Shown here piece after piece: positions 60,286 to 64,000 of a stretch of DNA of 64,000 nt. The notes under the pieces were generated by a model. It was not told the DNA's origin. It was given only the letters and a program-made list of their open reading frames with translations, and made no database searches. The first letter of the stretch is position 1, and each line of letters begins with the position of its first letter. Position numbers and translations under genes: made by a program. The stretch comes from Prochlorococcus sp. AG-402-K10 (GTDB lineage: Bacteria; Cyanobacteriota; Cyanobacteriia; PCC-6307; Cyanobiaceae), in the NCBI GenBank assembly GCA_003216835.1, contig QCIF01000005.1, forward strand, positions 1 to 64,000, written 5' to 3'.

Positions 60286-63200
60286 ATGGGAGAGAGTATC
60301 AAAAGAATCGTAGGGCCATATCAAGATAGTTACTCCCCAAATGGAATAATTGGTGAGAAAGATGCTTGTGGAGTAGGTTTCATAGCAAATGTTAAAGGAA
60401 GAGAAAGCAACTGGATACTAAAACAATCCCTTAAGGGTCTTAACTGCATGGAGCATAGAGGAGGTTGTGGAGGGGATAGTGATTCAGGAGATGGAGCAGG
60501 CATTTTATGTTCAATCCCATGGCAATACCTAGATGAAGAAATCAATCTAAAAAATAAACAAAACTTTGATAGAGGGTTAGGCATGGTTTTTATGCCTAAC
60601 AAAAAAGAGAAAATTGAAAAATGTAAATCAATATGTGACAAGGAAGCAGAAAAATTAAGAGTCAAAAAAACATTTTGGAGAACTGTACCTGTTAACAATG
60701 AAATCTTAGGCCCGTTAGCCAAGGCAAATGCTCCATTCATAATTCAGTGGATTTTATATATAGACAAAACAGATAATCAGGATATTGAAAGGCTATTATT
60801 CCAATTAAGGAAAAGAATTGAAAAAAAAATAAGAGAAACGTTGAAGAAGAACGATGAGTTTTGTGAATTTTATTTTGCCTCACTGAGTTCTCAAACAGTT
60901 GTATACAAAGGTATGGTTAGATCTGCAATATTATCTGAGTTTTATCAAGATTTACAAGAAGAGAGATTTAAGGTCTCATTTTCTGTTTATCATCGGAGAT
61001 TTAGTACTAATACATTACCAAAATGGCCGCTGGCTCAGCCAATGAGGTTTTTAGGACATAACGGCGAAATAAATACTCTGTTAGGCAATATAAACTGGGC
61101 TAAAGCTTCAGAAAGGCATATTGATGATTTTTGGGGAGAGTTGTCTAATGACATCAAGCCAATTGTAGATGTCAATAAAAGTGATTCATCAAATCTTGAT
61201 GCAACCCTTGAAATTAATATTCGTTCAGGCCAGCCAATTACTGACTCCTTATTAAAACTTGTGCCTGAAGCATTTAGAGATCAACCTGAACTTGAACAGA
61301 GAGAAGATATCAAAGCATTTTATGAGTATTCTGCGAGCCTTCAAGAAGCCTGGGATGGGCCTGCTCTCCTTGTATTTGCTGATGGAAATTTTGTAGGTGC
61401 AACGCTTGATAGGAATGGTCTAAGACCTGCAAGATATTCAATAACAAGTGATGGTTTTGTAATAATGGGTTCCGAAACAGGAGTGGTAGACCTTGAAGAG
61501 GAAAGAGTAATTGAAAAAGGTCGATTAGGGCCAGGTCAAATGCTGGCAGTTGATTTTCATCAAAATAGAATTCTAAGAAATTGGGAAGTAAAATCTGAAG
61601 CAGCTCAAAGACATAATTATAAGGATCTACTCAATAATAGAAATATAGAAATTGAAAATAATGAATGGTTTAAAGACTGCAAACTAAAAAACCTCGAGTT
61701 ATTACAACAACAAACTGCATATGGTTTTTCAGCAGAAGATAATGATCTTATCTTAGATTCAATGGCTTCATTAGCTAAAGAGCCTACTTATTGCATGGGC
61801 GATGACATTCCATTAGCAGTGCTCTCATCAAAACCTCATATTTTATATGACTATTTCAAGCAAAGATTTGCGCAAGTTACTAATCCTCCCATTGATCCTC
61901 TTAGAGAAAAACTAGTAATGAGTTTAGAAATGCATCTTGGAGAAAGATGTACACCATTTGAGATTAAAGATACTAAACCTTTTGTTCATTTACAAAGTCC
62001 AATTCTCAACGAGGAAGAACTTATATCAATAAAAAAATCAGAACTTAAATCTCAAACGATTTCAAGTTTGTTTGATATTGAGGAAGGTGTCCAAGGCTTA
62101 GAGAACCAATTACAAGCAATTTGTAAACAGAGTGAGCTCGCGATAAAAGAAGGTTGCTCTTTAATTATTATTTCTGATAAAGGAATTAATCCTAAAAAGA
62201 CTTTTATTCCTCCCTTACTTGCTGTTGGAGCAATCCATCATTATCTTCTTAAAAAAGAAATCAGGCTAAAAGCTTCTTTAATAATTGAAACAGGTCAATG
62301 CTGGAGCACACACCACTTAGCTTGCTTGATTGGTTATGGAGTAAGCGCAGTGTGCCCTTGGTTAACCTTTGAAGCAGGAAGACACTGGTTAAAACATCCA
62401 AAAACTCAAAAACTTATAGATAGCAAAAAAATAAATCCTTTATCAATAATTAATGTTCAAGAAAATATTAAAAAAGCTCTAGAAGACGGTCTAAGAAAAA
62501 TTCTTTCCAAAATAGGAATCTCACTTTTATCTAGTTACCATGGTGCACAAATTTTTGAAGCAGTAGGTCTTGGTTCCGACTTAATAAAAATTGCTTTTAA
62601 TGGAACAACAAGTCGAATTGCAGGCATAACATTAAAAGAATTAACTAATGAAACACTTTCAATACATACAAAAGCCTTCCCGGAGATCGATCTAAAGAAA
62701 TTAGAATTTTTAGGATTTGTACAATTTAGAAATAATGGAGAATATCACTCCAATAATCCAGAGATGTCTAAGGTTTTACATACTGCAGTAAAACAAGGGC
62801 CAGGATACGATCATTTTGAAACTTACAAAAAACTCATTAGTAATAGACCCACCACTTCTTTAAGAGATTTACTAACAATTAGTTCAAAAAGAAAAAGTAT
62901 TCCATTAGAGGAAGTTGAAAGTGTTGCATCAATTTGCAAAAGGTTTTGCACTGGAGGAATGAGTTTAGGTGCATTATCAAGAGAAGCTCATGAAGTTTTA
63001 GCTATTGCAATGAATAGAATTGGTGGGAAAAGTAATAGTGGAGAAGGGGGAGAAGATCCAGCTCGTTTTAATGTTTTAAATGATATTGATGACAATACTC
63101 AATCACCCACATTGCCTTTTATAAAAGGTCTACAAAATGGAGACACTGCATGCTCAGCAATTAAACAAATAGCATCAGGTAGATTTGGAGTTACACCTGA

Positions 63201-64000
63201 ATATCTAAGAAGTGGTAAACAACTCGAAATTAAAATGGCTCAAGGTGCAAAACCGGGAGAAGGAGGACAATTACCTGGTCCAAAAGTTGATTCTTACATT
63301 GCAAAACTAAGAAATAGTAAACCAGGCGTAGCATTAATCTCTCCTCCCCCTCATCACGATATTTATTCGATTGAAGATTTAGCTCAACTAATCCATGACT
63401 TGCATCAAGTACATCCAAAAGCGAAAGTGAGTGTTAAGCTTGTTTCTGAAATTGGTATAGGCACTATTGCTGCTGGAGTCAGCAAAGCAAATGCAGATGT
63501 CATTCAAATTTCAGGGCATGACGGAGGTACAGGTGCTTCACCTTTAAGTTCTATTAAACATGCAGGATTACCATGGGAATTAGGTGTCGCAGAGGTACAC
63601 AAATCTCTCTTAGAGAATAACTTACGTGAAAGAGTAATTTTGAGAACTGATGGAGGTCTTAAAACAGGATGGGATGTAGTTCTTGCAGCTTTACTGGGTG
63701 CTGAAGAATACGGATTTGGTTCAGTAGCGATGATTGCGGAAGGATGCATAATGGCTCGTGTTTGTCATACAAATAAGTGTCCTGTTGGAGTAGCCACTCA
63801 AAAAGAAGAATTAAGAAAAAGATTTAAGGGTATTCCAGAAAATGTTGTTAATTTTTTCTTATACATTGCTGAAGAAGTCAGAGAGATAATGAGTAACATC
63901 GGTGTTTCTAATTTGGAAGAACTTATTGGTAATCAAGAATTTCTTGCTGCAAGAAATATAGGTCTCCCAAAAACTTCTAATATTGATCTTTCTTCTTTAG
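60286..64000 (+). CDS. gltB: Ferredoxin-type glutamate synthase (GOGAT), 3' end cut by window edge
   Basis: Combines 2-oxoglutarate and glutamine to give two glutamates, completing ammonium assimilation with glutamine synthetase. The ORF track omits it because it has no stop in the window. From ATG 60286, 1238 codons of an expected ~1500 are present. Cys28 in EKDACGVGF is the class II amidotransferase nucleophile after a 27-residue propeptide. MAQGAKPGEGGQLPG belongs to the FMN-binding synthase domain. Cys1154, Cys1160 and Cys1165 (CIMARVCHTNKCPVG) hold the [3Fe-4S] cluster. It is probably the ferredoxin-dependent form (glsF), as usual in cyanobacteria. Confidence 0.95.
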   Translation, partial: MGESIKRIVGPYQDSYSPNGIIGEKDACGVGFIANVKGRESNWILKQSLKGLNCMEHRGGCGGDSDSGDGAGILCSIPWQYLDEEINLKNKQNFDRGLGMVFMPNKKEKIEKCKSICDKEAEKLRVKKTFWRTVPVNNEILGPLAKANAPFIIQWILYIDKTDNQDIERLLFQLRKRIEKKIRETLKKNDEFCEFYFASLSSQTVVYKGMVRSAILSEFYQDLQEERFKVSFSVYHRRFSTNTLPKWPLAQPMRFLGHNGEINTLLGNINWAKASERHIDDFWGELSNDIKPIVDVNKSDSSNLDATLEINIRSGQPITDSLLKLVPEAFRDQPELEQREDIKAFYEYSASLQEAWDGPALLVFADGNFVGATLDRNGLRPARYSITSDGFVIMGSETGVVDLEEERVIEKGRLGPGQMLAVDFHQNRILRNWEVKSEAAQRHNYKDLLNNRNIEIENNEWFKDCKLKNLELLQQQTAYGFSAEDNDLILDSMASLAKEPTYCMGDDIPLAVLSSKPHILYDYFKQRFAQVTNPPIDPLREKLVMSLEMHLGERCTPFEIKDTKPFVHLQSPILNEEELISIKKSELKSQTISSLFDIEEGVQGLENQLQAICKQSELAIKEGCSLIIISDKGINPKKTFIPPLLAVGAIHHYLLKKEIRLKASLIIETGQCWSTHHLACLIGYGVSAVCPWLTFEAGRHWLKHPKTQKLIDSKKINPLSIINVQENIKKALEDGLRKILSKIGISLLSSYHGAQIFEAVGLGSDLIKIAFNGTTSRIAGITLKELTNETLSIHTKAFPEIDLKKLEFLGFVQFRNNGEYHSNNPEMSKVLHTAVKQGPGYDHFETYKKLISNRPTTSLRDLLTISSKRKSIPLEEVESVASICKRFCTGGMSLGALSREAHEVLAIAMNRIGGKSNSGEGGEDPARFNVLNDIDDNTQSPTLPFIKGLQNGDTACSAIKQIASGRFGVTPEYLRSGKQLEIKMAQGAKPGEGGQLPGPKVDSYIAKLRNSKPGVALISPPPHHDIYSIEDLAQLIHDLHQVHPKAKVSVKLVSEIGIGTIAAGVSKANADVIQISGHDGGTGASPLSSIKHAGLPWELGVAEVHKSLLENNLRERVILRTDGGLKTGWDVVLAALLGAEEYGFGSVAMIAEGCIMARVCHTNKCPVGVATQKEELRKRFKGIPENVVNFFLYIAEEVREIMSNIGVSNLEELIGNQEFLAARNIGLPKTSNIDLSSL

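Noticed and set aside
60330-60740. 136-residue minus-strand ORF inside gltB
   Set aside because: Antisense shadow of the glutaminase domain of glutamate synthase, which reads through in the plus strand from 60286.
63230-63749. Two minus-strand ORFs near the right edge
   Set aside because: Both lie inside the plus-strand gltB reading frame with its [3Fe-4S] motif.

Overview
The window looks like a stretch of chromosome from a marine picocyanobacterium, most probably a high-light-adapted Prochlorococcus. Reasons: the DNA is strongly AT-rich and gene-dense. The RNA polymerase beta' subunit is split into rpoC1/rpoC2. There is a 50-residue high-light-inducible (Hli) chlorophyll-binding protein, a PII protein, an Sll0418-type plastoquinone/tocopherol methyltransferase, a ferredoxin-type glutamate synthase, Ycf35, and a biotin cluster with a BioK-like esterase. 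The species call is inference from gene content and protein style, not from a database search.

Layout: (1) 1-4.7 kb: the 5' part of atpB and an atpI-like gene on the minus strand, then ftsW-ccdA-ccs1 on the plus strand. (2) 4.7-12.5 kb: queF, a small unknown gene, glnB (PII), tlyA, purB, fumC and a Ski2-like helicase. (3) 12.6-17.2 kb: a compact biotin operon, bioF-bioK-bioC-bioD-bioA, with overlapping or nearly abutting genes. (4) 17.2-23.2 kb: small conserved cyanobacterial genes (DUF3143, a membrane J-domain protein, rsmG, an aldo/keto reductase, a ferredoxin, Ycf35, DUF2997, a HEAT-repeat protein, a 41-residue membrane peptide missed by the ORF track, rlmN, and an Hli protein also missed by the track). 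(5) 23.3-34 kb: the transcription order rpsT-tatD-rpoB-rpoC1-rpoC2 on the minus strand. (6) 34-37.3 kb: hisD, rpiA and an HtrA/Deg protease. (7) 37.4-43.4 kb: rimP-nusA-ylxR-infB and a DUF3493 gene. (8) 43.5-48 kb: tRNA-Thr(CGU), two glycosyltransferases and a radical SAM protein. (9) 48-55.3 kb: clpS, dapL, rne-rnhB, a DUF1997 gene, pheA, the methyltransferase and a Lon-N-domain protein. (10) 55.4-60.1 kb: the str operon rpsL-rpsG-fusA-tuf-rpsJ on the minus strand. (11) 60.3 kb to the end: the first 1238 codons of glutamate synthase, running off the right edge.

Most of the window is core housekeeping: energy, cytochrome c maturation, nitrogen signalling and assimilation, purines, biotin, lysine, phenylalanine and histidine, transcription and translation. 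I see no transposase, integrase, CRISPR array or defence system. The most interesting signals are small: a predicted three-way-junction RNA in the long rne leader, an 18-bp tandem repeat inside infB, Phe instead of Tyr at PII position 51, two short genes absent from the ORF track, a strong hairpin between tuf and rpsJ, and the small glycosyltransferase/radical SAM block next to tRNA-Thr.
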